Assembly (NCBI GenBank): GCA_937969505.1
Contig: CALBWA010000025.1
Coordinates: 1-63,833, forward strand
Source: an uncultured Erythrobacter sp.
GTDB taxonomy: Bacteria; Pseudomonadota; Alphaproteobacteria; Sphingomonadales; Sphingomonadaceae
Direction of reading: 5' to 3'
DNA length: 63,833 bases
Shown: positions 18,554 to 26,893 of the stretch, piece after piece
Layout of the letters: each line of letters opens with the position of its first letter
Numbering within the stretch: the stretch's first letter is position 1
Translations under genes and position numbers: made by a program
Notes under the pieces: model-generated
Seen by the model: only the letters and a program-made list of their open reading frames with translations
Databases searched by the model: none
Told to the model about the DNA's origin: nothing

Positions 18554-20026
18554 CTATCCATCCAGGGCCGCAAAATGTGTCACCACCCTGCCCAGGCCGA
18601 CTGAATTGGAACCTTTGACCAGGATCGCATCGCCCGGTTCCACGCCATAATCCTCCAGCGCGGCAATCGCCTCGACAGGCCCATCGCAATGCGCGAAACC
18701 GCCGATATTGCCAAGCGATCCGCCACCCGGTTTCCCCAGTTCCCGCACCAGAGCGCGCATTTCCTTGCCCACCAGTATCGCAAAGTCGATTTTTGCCTCT
18801 GCCAAAGGTTCAGCCAGCTGGGCATGGAACCGGTCGGCAAAATCGCCCAGTTCCTTCATCGCACCCAGCACGGCAACACGGCGCGTGGCCGGGGTCTGGC
18901 CCAATTGGCGCAAGGTCGCGCGCATGGACGCGGGATTGGCATTATAGCTTTCGTCGATCAGCAGCGCGCTGCCTTGGGACACGGTGATCCGGTGGCGCGC
19001 GCCGCGGCCTTTCAGGCCGCCCATTTCCGCCAAGGCAAGTCCTGCCGAACCCAGATCGCCGCCAGCAGCACGAACCGCTGCCATGACGCATAGAGAATTG
19101 CTGATCCAGTGTTCGCCCGGCTCGGCAATCGAATAGCACAATCGCTGGTCGCCAAGGTCGGCTGTGACCAGCGACCCTCCATTGGCCGATGGTATCGCAT
19201 CGAGCAGCCGAACATCGGCATCATCTGCGCGGCCGAAGGTGACAACTTCGACACCCGCAGCACGGGCATGATCGATCAGACGTTGGCTGTGCGGGCTGTC
19301 TGCGGGAATAACCGCCGTGCCGCCCTTGACCAGCCCCTGAAAGATTTGCGCTTTTTCGTCGGCAATCGCCTCTTCACTGCCCAGGTTTTCAATATGGGCA
19401 GGAGCGATCGTGGTGATGACCGCGACATGCGGGCGGACGTGATGCGACAGAGGGGCGATTTCTCCGGCATGATTCATGCCCATCTCGAACACACCATAAT
19501 GGCTGCGCGCAGGCATCCGGCTGAGGCTGAGCGGCACACCAACGTGGTTGTTATAGCTGCGGACACTGCGATGACAGGCCCCGCGGCTGTGCCGGTCGAG
19601 CGCTGCAAAAATCGCTTCCTTGACCCCGGTTTTGCCGACCGATCCGGTCACTGCGATCCGCTTTGCACTGCCGCGTTCGCGCGCTGCATGGGCCAGTGCG
19701 TGAAGCGCCCGGGTCGTGTCTTGCACAAGAATATGCGGGTAATCTACCGGGCGGTCGACAATCGCGGCAGCTGCTCCATTGGCAAAGGCTTTGTCGAGGA
19801 ACCGATGGCCGTCCATCGCCTCGCCCTTCAGTGCCACGAACAGATCGCCATTGCGCACATCGCGCGAATCCATTTCGACGCCAGAGACGGCAAAGTCGCA
19901 ACTTGCAGTCCCGTCCACCGCAGCAGCGATGCTGGATGCATCCCACAGCGCCATCGGCAATGCGTCGCGCGGGTTGGCTGGCCAAGCCCGCAGGCCCAGA
20001 GCCTGTGCCGATGCTCCCGCGTTCAT
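18554..20026 (-). CDS. murF: UDP-MurNAc-tripeptide--D-Ala-D-Ala ligase
   Basis: Adds the D-Ala-D-Ala dipeptide made by Ddl to the UDP-MurNAc-tripeptide; about 490 residues. The N-terminal domain has FAVSGVEMDSRDVRNGDLFV, the ATPase P-loop is ITGSVGKTGVKEAI-like (VTGSVGKTGVKEAIFAAL), followed by FEMGMNHAGEIAPLSHHV. The C-terminal domain has DESYNANPASMRATL and ends DAILVKGSNSVGLGRVV. The ATG at 20026 was chosen because it overlaps the murE stop as ATGA. A downstream ATG (MALWDASS) is a less likely alternative. Confidence 0.97.
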   Translation of the reverse strand: MNAGASAQALGLRAWPANPRDALPMALWDASSIAAAVDGTASCDFAVSGVEMDSRDVRNGDLFVALKGEAMDGHRFLDKAFANGAAAAIVDRPVDYPHILVQDTTRALHALAHAARERGSAKRIAVTGSVGKTGVKEAIFAALDRHSRGACHRSVRSYNNHVGVPLSLSRMPARSHYGVFEMGMNHAGEIAPLSHHVRPHVAVITTIAPAHIENLGSEEAIADEKAQIFQGLVKGGTAVIPADSPHSQRLIDHARAAGVEVVTFGRADDADVRLLDAIPSANGGSLVTADLGDQRLCYSIAEPGEHWISNSLCVMAAVRAAGGDLGSAGLALAEMGGLKGRGARHRITVSQGSALLIDESYNANPASMRATLRQLGQTPATRRVAVLGAMKELGDFADRFHAQLAEPLAEAKIDFAILVGKEMRALVRELGKPGGGSLGNIGGFAHCDGPVEAIAALEDYGVEPGDAILVKGSNSVGLGRVVTHFAALDG

Positions 20027-21534
20027 TGCTTGCCCCCGATCTCGGCAGCAAAGGCAGCGGCGCACTCGCGCGCAACGCTAACATCATCAAACGGCAGGAT
20101 TTTCATCGTTTCCCCAGCTCCCACAATCTGTCCTTGTTCGTGACCCTTGCCTGCAATCAGGACGATATCCTTTGGTCCGGCTTCTGCGATCGAGGCCGCT
20201 ATCGCTTCTCTCCGGTCGCCAATCTCGCGCGCTTCGGGCGCGCCGCGCATCACCTGGGCACGAATGGCAGCAGGGTCCTCGCCGCGCGGATTGTCGTCAG
20301 TCACAATAATGGCATCGCAATGCGCAGCAGCAGCCTTGCCCATCGGTTCGCGTTTGCCCTGATCGCGGTCTCCACCTGCGCCGAATACGACGATGAGACG
20401 GCCACCCTCGGCACGGCTGACATGGGGTTCCAGGGCCGCGATGGCCGCTTCCAGAGCATCGGGCGTGTGCGCGTAATCGATATAGACAGGGGCGCCAGTG
20501 GCGGTGATGACAGCGCGCTCCAGCCGTCCGCGCACCGGTTGCAAGCGGCCAATCGCATCAAACACCTGCGAAGGTGATGAACCGCTGGCCATCGCCAGAG
20601 CGGCAGAAACCAGCGCATTGGCCGCCTGATAGGCACCGATGAGCGGCAGCTTGATCGTGCGCGCTTCGCCTTCATGTTCAACCACCAGGGTCTGGCCCAA
20701 TTGGGTGGCATCGCGCGAGACAAGCTTCAGGAAATCGCCATCATGGCCAACACTCATGACCTGAAGGCCGCGTTCTTCAGCGATCCGGCGGACGCGCTGC
20801 GACCATTCGCTGGATTGGTCATCCTGCCAGATTACGGCAGCAGCATCGGGCTCAACAACCTGTGTGAACAGGCGCATCTTGGCCGCGAAATAGTCCTCCA
20901 TATCCGTGTGATAATCGAGGTGATCGCGGCTGAAATTGGTGAAGGCAGCAGCACTGACCGGCACGCCTTCATTGCGGTATTGCGACAGCCCGTGGCTGGA
21001 GGCTTCATAGGCAACATGGCTGACACCTTCGCGGGCCAATCCGCTCATGTTGCCCAGAAACGTCACGATATCCGGTGTTGTCAGCCCGGTTGAGACACTC
21101 TCGTCTGGTGTGGTCACGCCCAGCGTGCCGATGGAGGCTGCCCGCTCGCCGCACATGCGCCAGATCTGGCGGGTCATCTCTACACATGACGTTTTGCCAT
21201 TGGTGCCTGTGACCGCCACGATATGGGCTGGCACTGGGGTGAAGAATTGCGCGGCCAGCAACGCGAAATCGCGCCGCGGTTCATCGCTGGCGATGTGCAC
21301 CGCGCCGTCGACAGTCACGCCGGGGCGCGCCACAACAGCGATCGCGCCCGCGTCGATGGCGGCTGGAATAAAATCCTCTGCATTGAACCGCGCGCCCTGA
21401 AACGCGCCGAACACCGTGCCCGGTGCAATCTTGCGATGATCGATTGCAAAGCCGGTCACTTGCTCGCCGCTCATCCCGGCAGAAGATGAAGGCAGTTGCA
21501 GGCCAGCATTGGCAGCAAGATCGGCCAGTTTCAT
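20023..21534 (-). CDS. murE: UDP-MurNAc-tripeptide synthetase (meso-DAP adding)
   Basis: Adds the third stem residue. The 503-residue protein has GFAIDHRKIAPGTVFGAFQG at the N-terminus, P-loop VTGTNGKTSCVEMTRQIW, the YEASSHGLSQYR block and the C-terminal DDNPRGEDPAAI motif. The DNPR tetrad is the known marker of meso-diaminopimelate specificity, as expected for a Gram-negative. The ATG at 21534 shares one base with the ftsI stop (TGATG), and the gene end overlaps murF, so translational coupling is likely on both sides. Confidence 0.98.
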   Translation of the reverse strand: MKLADLAANAGLQLPSSSAGMSGEQVTGFAIDHRKIAPGTVFGAFQGARFNAEDFIPAAIDAGAIAVVARPGVTVDGAVHIASDEPRRDFALLAAQFFTPVPAHIVAVTGTNGKTSCVEMTRQIWRMCGERAASIGTLGVTTPDESVSTGLTTPDIVTFLGNMSGLAREGVSHVAYEASSHGLSQYRNEGVPVSAAAFTNFSRDHLDYHTDMEDYFAAKMRLFTQVVEPDAAAVIWQDDQSSEWSQRVRRIAEERGLQVMSVGHDGDFLKLVSRDATQLGQTLVVEHEGEARTIKLPLIGAYQAANALVSAALAMASGSSPSQVFDAIGRLQPVRGRLERAVITATGAPVYIDYAHTPDALEAAIAALEPHVSRAEGGRLIVVFGAGGDRDQGKREPMGKAAAAHCDAIIVTDDNPRGEDPAAIRAQVMRGAPEAREIGDRREAIAASIAEAGPKDIVLIAGKGHEQGQIVGAGETMKILPFDDVSVARECAAAFAAEIGGKQ

Positions 21535-23252
21535 CAGTGCCCCTTCATCACCAGAGGTTGCAGATCACTGATATCAACGTCGCGGCGGGCATCGGGTTGC
21601 ACACCCAGAAGGGGGCCGATCCGGGGAACCAGTCGCCCGACGATGGGCGCAGCGTTCCATGCCGCCGTGCGCTGATAGGAACTGGCCAGCGTGCCGCGCG
21701 GCTCGTCCAAAAGAACAATCACGACATAGCGTGGGCGATCCATCGGGAAGGCAGCGGCAAAGCTGGCAATCAGGGACGTGCGGGCATAGCCGCCAGAATT
21801 GGGTTTTTCAGCAGAGCCCGTCTTGCCGCCCACACGGTAGCCGGGTGCATCAGCATTACGGCCAGTACCGAATTTGCTGATCATGCGCATCAATTGACGC
21901 ATGCGTGATGAGGTGGATGCCTTGAACACGCGGCGACCGCGCGGGGCAGCGCCAGGCTCTACCTTACGCAGCGTCGCCGGACGCCAGATGCCCCCATTGA
22001 CCATTGCGGCATAGGCGCTTGCAAGATGCAGCGGAGTAACCGCCAGACCATGGCCATAGCTGACGGTCATGTTCTTGACCCGGCGCCAATCGCCCTTGGG
22101 CCAGATTGGATACCCCTTGGCCGGCAGTTCGATATACGGCCGTTCGTGCATGCCCAGATCCATCATCGTCTTGCGCAGACGCTCTGCACCCAATTCATCG
22201 GCAACACGCGCAGTGACCGTGTTGGAGGAATAGATCAGCGCCTGCGGGACATTCAGGGTCTGCCCCTTGGGCTTCAGGTCGCGAATGGTCTGACGGCCTA
22301 CTGTGACCGGGGTTGCATCCCACTCGCGGCCGAAATCGCGCACCACACCGGCATCAATCGCCGCAGCAATGCTGAGCGGTTTGAAAGTCGATCCCAATTC
22401 ATAGACCTTGTTGGTGACAAGGTTGAACATGTTGTCGGCACCTTGCTGATCTATCCGGTTGGGATCAAATTCAGGCAATGACGCCAGTGCCATCACTTCG
22501 CCCGTGTCGACGTCAAGCACAATGCCTGCTGCACCAATCGCGTCCACGGCCAGCATACCGCGGCGCAATTCATCCTCCAACGCGCCCTGCACGCGAATAT
22601 CGATCGACAATGGCACCGGATCACCCCGCAGGGCCGGATCACTCAGCTGTTTATCGAGCACTTGCTCCATACCCACACGGCCTTTGCCGTCAGCAGCGAC
22701 ATAGCCGAGCACATGTGCGCCCATGCTGCCTTGCGGATAATGCCGGTCGGTCTCGCGCGGCATACCCAACGCCAGCTCGCCGATTTCCTGGACCCGGTTC
22801 GCTTCTTCGGGGAGAACACGCCGGCGGATGTAGCCCGCCTTGCCGGATGCCAGCTGACGGGTGACCTTGGCTTCATCGAGTGTGGGAAAAATTGCCTTCA
22901 GCTCGCCGGCGACCTGCTCAGGGGCTTTGACCAATGGCGGTCCTTCATCGCCCATCGCCTTGGGATTGTACCACAGAGCATAGGCAGGAAAGGCACGGGC
23001 CAGCGACTGCCCATTGCGGTCCGTAATTTCGCCCCGCGGAGGCAGCAGGGCCTCTTCCAGCGACGTGCGCGCAACGCTGCGGTCAGCCAGGCCGAAATAG
23101 AAAATGCGCAGCACAGCGGCAAGCGCCACAAGGGCAAATATCAGCGCAACCCACAGGACGCGCCACCGCGCGATCGTCAGCGATTGCCGCCGGAATGTGA
23201 CCAGATGGACTCTGCCTGTCGATATGGCCGTTGTGGCCGACAGTGCGTTCAT
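21534..23252 (-). CDS. ftsI: Septal transpeptidase FtsI (PBP3)
   Basis: A class B penicillin-binding protein that crosslinks septal peptidoglycan with FtsW. Of its 572 residues, a short cytoplasmic tail and one membrane helix (about 31-53) come first, then the pedestal domain with PPRGEITDRNGQSLA. The transpeptidase domain has the active-site SxxK (STFK, Ser288), SxN (SSN, about 342-344) and KTG (about 477-479) motifs. All three are intact, so the enzyme should be active. The ATG at 23252 overlaps the preceding ftsL-like gene as ATGA. Confidence 0.97.
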   Translation of the reverse strand: MNALSATTAISTGRVHLVTFRRQSLTIARWRVLWVALIFALVALAAVLRIFYFGLADRSVARTSLEEALLPPRGEITDRNGQSLARAFPAYALWYNPKAMGDEGPPLVKAPEQVAGELKAIFPTLDEAKVTRQLASGKAGYIRRRVLPEEANRVQEIGELALGMPRETDRHYPQGSMGAHVLGYVAADGKGRVGMEQVLDKQLSDPALRGDPVPLSIDIRVQGALEDELRRGMLAVDAIGAAGIVLDVDTGEVMALASLPEFDPNRIDQQGADNMFNLVTNKVYELGSTFKPLSIAAAIDAGVVRDFGREWDATPVTVGRQTIRDLKPKGQTLNVPQALIYSSNTVTARVADELGAERLRKTMMDLGMHERPYIELPAKGYPIWPKGDWRRVKNMTVSYGHGLAVTPLHLASAYAAMVNGGIWRPATLRKVEPGAAPRGRRVFKASTSSRMRQLMRMISKFGTGRNADAPGYRVGGKTGSAEKPNSGGYARTSLIASFAAAFPMDRPRYVVIVLLDEPRGTLASSYQRTAAWNAAPIVGRLVPRIGPLLGVQPDARRDVDISDLQPLVMKGH

Positions 23253-23785
23253 TCGGCGACCTCGGCCGACAACATGGTGCGCGCCTGGGCGGGCCGGACG
23301 GGTGAAGCCTCAGCCAGAAGATCGCCAAACGCCTCGGCAAAGACCACGCCCGCCTCAACCTCGGCAGAAGCCACCGTCAACTCGACCGGCTGACCCGTCA
23401 GCGGGGACCGCATATCGCCCGGCCCATCAGATTCCACCGGCACATCGGCACGAGCCACACGGATCGGGCTGGGTGCATCGGGACCGATGGGCGAACCGAG
23501 GCTGGCAAGCTGGCGCTCATTGGCCAGATACTGATCGGGACGCGGAGCCTTGTAGCCAAAATCGACCGCATTCCATTCGGACAGCTGGCGCTGGCTGGCG
23601 CGGGTCTGGAATTCGGTTTCCAGCATGATCGTCTCGTTTTTGAGAGCAATGATCTGCCGTTCGGCGAGCAACACCTCGCTGTTGACCGCATGAACCCGGA
23701 AGGTGAGCGCAAGGAACAGCCCCGCGCACACAGCAAGCGCCACCAGCCATCCGATCTGCCTCAATCGTGAGCCGGAAGCCATCAT
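23249..23785 (-). CDS. ftsL: FtsL-like bitopic division protein
   Basis: A 178-residue protein with a short N-terminal tail, one membrane helix (about residues 11-33), then a periplasmic coiled-coil-like stretch ([20 protein letters not shown]) and [20 protein letters not shown], which resembles the FtsL end. Position between rsmH and ftsI is where FtsL is encoded in almost all dcw clusters; the name rests on this and on topology, since FtsL diverges strongly. About 90 extra residues, rich in Ala/Pro/Asp/Glu, follow the usual end. Four-base overlaps link it to both neighbours. FtsL should pair with FtsB, which is not in this window. Confidence 0.85.
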   Translation of the reverse strand: MMASGSRLRQIGWLVALAVCAGLFLALTFRVHAVNSEVLLAERQIIALKNETIMLETEFQTRASQRQLSEWNAVDFGYKAPRPDQYLANERQLASLGSPIGPDAPSPIRVARADVPVESDGPGDMRSPLTGQPVELTVASAEVEAGVVFAEAFGDLLAEASPVRPAQARTMLSAEVAE

Positions 23786-24720
23786 GCTGCCATCTCCCTT
23801 GCTGGTGTATGCGTTCGAATTGCGTGGCGCAGTGTCGATGACCGCGCGCGGGGGTTGCGTTCAATCTCGGCCTGGCCAGGCCGGATCGCTTTGGACACTT
23901 TGGCAAAGACCGGGGCAGGACCGGCGATTTCGCCGGGCAAATGGCGCGATACAGCGCGGCCAGCGCCGGACGCTTCGCGCAGGAAACGTTTCACGATGCG
24001 ATCTTCCAGACTGTGAAAGCTGACCACGGCCAGCACACCGCCTTCGCGCAGCAGAGCTTCTGCTGCCAGCAAACCGGCGCGCAATTCGCCCAGTTCGTCA
24101 TTCACATGAATCCGGACCGCCTGAAAGCTGCGGGTGGCAGGGTCCTTCTTGTCATGCGGGCGATAGCCGAGAGCTTTGCGCACCACGCGGGCCAGATCGC
24201 CGGTTGTCTCTAACGGACGAGCCGCCACAATGGCACGCGCGACCCGGCGTGACTGACGCTCCTCGCCATATTCATACAGCACATCAGCAATCGCTGCCTC
24301 ATCCGCGCTGTTGAGAAAATCAGCCGCGCTTTCGCCCTGCTGGCTCATTCGCATGTCAAGCGGTCCATCGCTGGAAAAAGCAAAGCCACGCTCGCCCTGA
24401 TCAAGCTGCATGGACGAAACACCGATATCCATCACAACGGCATCGACTTGGGGAACACCGATGCGCTCCATCTCTGCGCGCATGCGCGAGAACCGTTCTG
24501 CGTGAAGCGACAGGCGGCCATCGAATTCCTCAACCATGGCAGACCCGGCGGCAATGGCATCGGGATCGCGGTCAAAGGCGTAAACCTGTGCGCCTGCATC
24601 CAGCAGCGCACGCGAATACCCGCCGGCGCCGAATGTCGCATCAATTATGCGCATGCCGCTGCCGGGCGCGATCGCTGCGACAACTTCATCAAGCAAGACG
24701 GGAATATGCGGAGCGGTCAC
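23782..24720 (-). CDS. rsmH: 16S rRNA m4C1402 methyltransferase RsmH
   Basis: S-adenosylmethionine-dependent enzyme that methylates N4 of C1402 in 16S rRNA. The 312 residues begin [18 protein letters not shown], then the SAM-binding [52 protein letters not shown] and [18 protein letters not shown], all standard for the family (older name MraW). Start codon is GTG at 24720, overlapping the mraZ stop as GTGA. It is conserved as the second gene of dcw clusters although it acts on ribosomes. Confidence 0.97.
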   Translation of the reverse strand: MTAPHIPVLLDEVVAAIAPGSGMRIIDATFGAGGYSRALLDAGAQVYAFDRDPDAIAAGSAMVEEFDGRLSLHAERFSRMRAEMERIGVPQVDAVVMDIGVSSMQLDQGERGFAFSSDGPLDMRMSQQGESAADFLNSADEAAIADVLYEYGEERQSRRVARAIVAARPLETTGDLARVVRKALGYRPHDKKDPATRSFQAVRIHVNDELGELRAGLLAAEALLREGGVLAVVSFHSLEDRIVKRFLREASGAGRAVSRHLPGEIAGPAPVFAKVSKAIRPGQAEIERNPRARSSTLRHAIRTHTPAREMAA

Positions 24721-25226
24721 TTCGCGCCCCCCTTGCTTTTGGCCTTGGCTTCAGCCTCAGTAACCAGATTGGCGCAGGCGACCTGGGCGCTTTCCCAGCC
24801 ATCGCCCATTTCAGCCAGCTCGGCAGGGTTCCAGATGGTGAAGAAACGTCCGCCGCCCTGAAAGTACAGGCCCTCACCGACCTGACCCAGAGTGCGCAGA
24901 TGTTCAGGCATGACAAAGCGGCCACTGTCATCAAAGGGCATTTCGGCAAAGCCGAACAATTGCATGGCGCGCAGATCGCGGTCCCAATCGTCCTGACCCA
25001 GCCGAAGCGCGCGCTCTTCCTCGCGGTCGAGCTGGGCTTCCAGCTCTTCCTTGCGCGACAGGCCGAAGCCGATCAGGCAGTTCCAGCGTTCGTGTTTTGC
25101 AAGGCAAAGGATTTTGCTGCCGCCAGAGGATTCCTTGACCGCCTTGCGGAACAACGGAGGCAGGACAAAGCGGCCCTTATCGCCGGCGGGCGAATATGCC
25201 TGTCCACTGTACCCTCCGAACGACAC
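24717..25226 (-). CDS. mraZ: Transcriptional regulator MraZ
   Basis: First gene of the dcw cluster, 169 residues. Two SpoVT/AbrB-like halves are visible: [19 protein letters not shown] near residue 12 and [19 protein letters not shown] near residue 98. Each contains the DxxGRxxxP pattern of MraZ repeats. MraZ binds DNA as a ring-shaped oligomer and usually represses its own operon. Start is GTG at 25226 with GGAGG six bases upstream. A Lys/Ala-rich tail extends the usual ~150 residues. Candidate operator sequences lie upstream at 25291-25303 and 25394-25428. Confidence 0.95.
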   Translation of the reverse strand: MSFGGYSGQAYSPAGDKGRFVLPPLFRKAVKESSGGSKILCLAKHERWNCLIGFGLSRKEELEAQLDREEERALRLGQDDWDRDLRAMQLFGFAEMPFDDSGRFVMPEHLRTLGQVGEGLYFQGGGRFFTIWNPAELAEMGDGWESAQVACANLVTEAEAKAKSKGGAK

Positions 25227-25393
25227 CCTGCGGCCTCCACCCTCTTCAATGGGCCATCGGTCGGCCCGTCCCCTTCTTCAGACAAATCTTTCCCACCCCA
25301 CCCGCGCGCAAAAACGGGTGGCCAGCCCCGCGATGCGGGACGCAGCTCAGAATCTCATGTCCGATAGACAGTGGTCATAACCCGCAGATGCGG

Positions 25394-25428
25394 GGGATGA
25401 AAGGGATTTTTGCGGGATTTTACGGGAT
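25394..25428 (+). repeat. Four phased GGGAT direct repeats
   Basis: GGGAT occurs at 25394, 25403, 25414 and 25424, i.e. start-to-start spacings of 9, 11 and 10 bases, close to one helical turn each. The last copy is the left arm of the inverted repeat ACGGG/CCCGT. This spacing suits an oligomeric DNA-binding protein. Known MraZ operators are direct TGGGN repeats at about 10-base spacing, but on the sense strand; these repeats are on the opposite strand. Confidence 0.6.
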
Positions 25429-25437
25429 AACCCGTTA

Positions 25438-25461
25438 AAATATTGAATTCACACAATATTT
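25438..25461. repeat. AT-rich inverted repeat upstream of mraZ
   Basis: AAATATTG (25438-25445) and CAATATTT (25454-25461) form perfect 8-base arms around AATTCACA. It lies directly next to the phased GGGAT repeats. It could be a regulator binding site or a promoter part; there is no other evidence. Confidence 0.5.
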
Positions 25462-25599
25462 ATGGGCGTGATAAGCCAGTGCTTCTCCCAACAACGCTCA
25501 ACACAATGCTCCAATCACCTGTATTTGTGGCGGAAATCCCGCGATTCTCCGCCAACCGACTCGCCCGTCCCGCATTTTCCCCATTGGCTGATCAGCAGT

Positions 25600-26490
25600 T
25601 TACGAAAAGGCTTTGTCCAACAAAGCTTGAAGATCGCTTGCCGCAGCGTCAGACCAATCGTGGACTTCAAAAACGGTGGCGTCGGCCACGATCGTCGCGC
25701 GTCCTTCACCAATGTCGCAAACGGCCACCCGGCCTTGTGCTTCAAGAGCACATTTGGGCGCAGCCTGCGTTTCGTCGCCTTGCCCTACACCAGCATCGGC
25801 CAGACCAAGCTCGCCAGACATGACAGCAGGCAATGCTCCGCCATCATAGGCAAAAGTCTGGATTGCAAGCGGCTGTTTTTCATCAAACACAATCGTCAGT
25901 CCCCAGCGCGCCAGGACCGGCGGCACAAGAGTCGACATCTGCGGATTGCGCGGATCGCCAAGCGGGTAGGAATAATGGCCGGCCAGCATCGGATCGAGAG
26001 CGAGCAACAACTCGCCACCCTGTGTCACCCAGTCATCCAGCGCAACATTGTCCGCCGGGGTTAGCCCGCGCGGCTGGATCACCATCAACTGGCCAAGCGA
26101 AGCGAGTGTTGGCGGCGCTTCGCCAAACGCATCATCGGGCAAAGCAGCTTCATCGGCATCGCCGTCCTGCGGGCTCAGCGTGTCCAAAGCGGATAGGTCA
26201 AAGCGGCCTTCAAGATGCGTGCGCACCCACGGCAATTTTGCGTCTCTGGCGACAAGATCGGTCAAGGCCACCCCGTCAGGCCAGTAGATCGGCAGGCTGG
26301 TCATCAGGCCCAGCGGTTCGCGCTCGCCCGGCGGGATCGGGTCAGCAATCGATGCTGCATCGGTCTGAAGCGTTGCCCCTTCGGCATCGGCCTGCGGCGA
26401 GCAGGCCGCCAACGAGCCAGCCAGCACAGCAGCGCACACGCAGCCGAGCATTTTCGCTGCGCCCGATTTGCTCAATCTATTGCGCTGCAT
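25600..26490 (-). CDS. Lipoprotein with GldG-like periplasmic domain (tentative)
   Basis: A 296-residue protein whose ATG at 26490 follows AAGGAG by six bases. The signal peptide ends in lipobox LAAC, so it should be lipid-anchored. The mature part contains LGLMTSLPIYWPDG, a helical region, then LMVIQPRGLTPADNVALDDW, GGELLLALDPMLAGHYSY and a C-terminal IVADATVFEVHDW. This pattern (small beta-alpha domain with a GGELLLALDP-like strand) recalls the GldG/DUF4350-type domains of some ABC transport systems; that is my inference from memory. No ABC ATPase or permease gene is adjacent. The gene start overlaps the upstream small membrane-protein gene by 14 bases, so the two are co-expressed. Confidence 0.7.
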   Translation of the reverse strand: MQRNRLSKSGAAKMLGCVCAAVLAGSLAACSPQADAEGATLQTDAASIADPIPPGEREPLGLMTSLPIYWPDGVALTDLVARDAKLPWVRTHLEGRFDLSALDTLSPQDGDADEAALPDDAFGEAPPTLASLGQLMVIQPRGLTPADNVALDDWVTQGGELLLALDPMLAGHYSYPLGDPRNPQMSTLVPPVLARWGLTIVFDEKQPLAIQTFAYDGGALPAVMSGELGLADAGVGQGDETQAAPKCALEAQGRVAVCDIGEGRATIVADATVFEVHDWSDAAASDLQALLDKAFS

Positions 26491-26833
26491 CAGGCACTCC
26501 TTGTTCGGGAAGGATGGCAGGTTCCTGCGTGGCAACCGGGCTCGGTTCTGCGGGCAGATCAGGCACCAGGCCAGCGTCAGCCAGCGGATCGCGCTGTGGT
26601 GCTGGCGCGGTCGGCTCGGTCGTGGGGGCCGCATCGGGCACGGCAGTCTCGTCCGAAATTCGCGCGCGGTTCTGGATCACGTTGGCTAGGCCCACCAGCA
26701 GCAGCATGGCGGCAATCCCGGACATACCAACCTGCAGCCGATGCATGGCCTCCGACCGCGTACCGCCTAGCGGTGCAGCGACCAGTTCGGCATCAGACAG
26801 TTCGTCCTGTTGCGAGGTAATCACATCAGCCAT
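26477..26833 (-). CDS. Small bitopic membrane protein of unknown function
   Basis: A 118-residue protein I do not recognise. The first 35 residues are acidic and cytoplasmic by charge (VITSQQDELSDAELVAAPLG). One membrane helix follows (VGMSGIAAMLLLVGLANVI), then a Pro/Ala/Glu-rich tail, presumably periplasmic. It overlaps the downstream lipoprotein gene by 14 bases and is probably its partner: one protein bitopic, the other lipid-anchored. The pair lies directly upstream of the dcw cluster, on the same strand. No function can be given. Confidence 0.7.
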   Translation of the reverse strand: MADVITSQQDELSDAELVAAPLGGTRSEAMHRLQVGMSGIAAMLLLVGLANVIQNRARISDETAVPDAAPTTEPTAPAPQRDPLADAGLVPDLPAEPSPVATQEPAILPEQGVPDAAQ

Positions 26834-26893
26834 GATGGCAGGCTAGGCTATTGCAGGGCACAGGCAAAGTCCCAATTGCTCAGGCCCAATCCT

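Larger units (their letters stand above)
25227..25599. other. Intergenic region upstream of mraZ
   Basis: No gene is supported in these 373 bases. The part next to mraZ holds two adjacent TGGG motifs in sense orientation (25303-25291). Further up are four GGGAT repeats on the plus strand (25394-25428), an inverted repeat ACGGG-ATAA-CCCGT (25422-25435), an AT-rich inverted repeat AAATATTG/CAATATTT (25438-25461), and a hairpin GGCGGA/TCCGCC (25529-25553) just after the upstream lipoprotein gene. The dcw promoter is probably here, but I could not fix a -35/-10 pair. Confidence 0.6.

Noticed and set aside
25291..25303. Adjacent TGGG motifs near mraZ as a canonical MraZ operator
   Set aside because: The two motifs are only five bases apart rather than about ten, and a third copy is missing, so I do not call it as a site.
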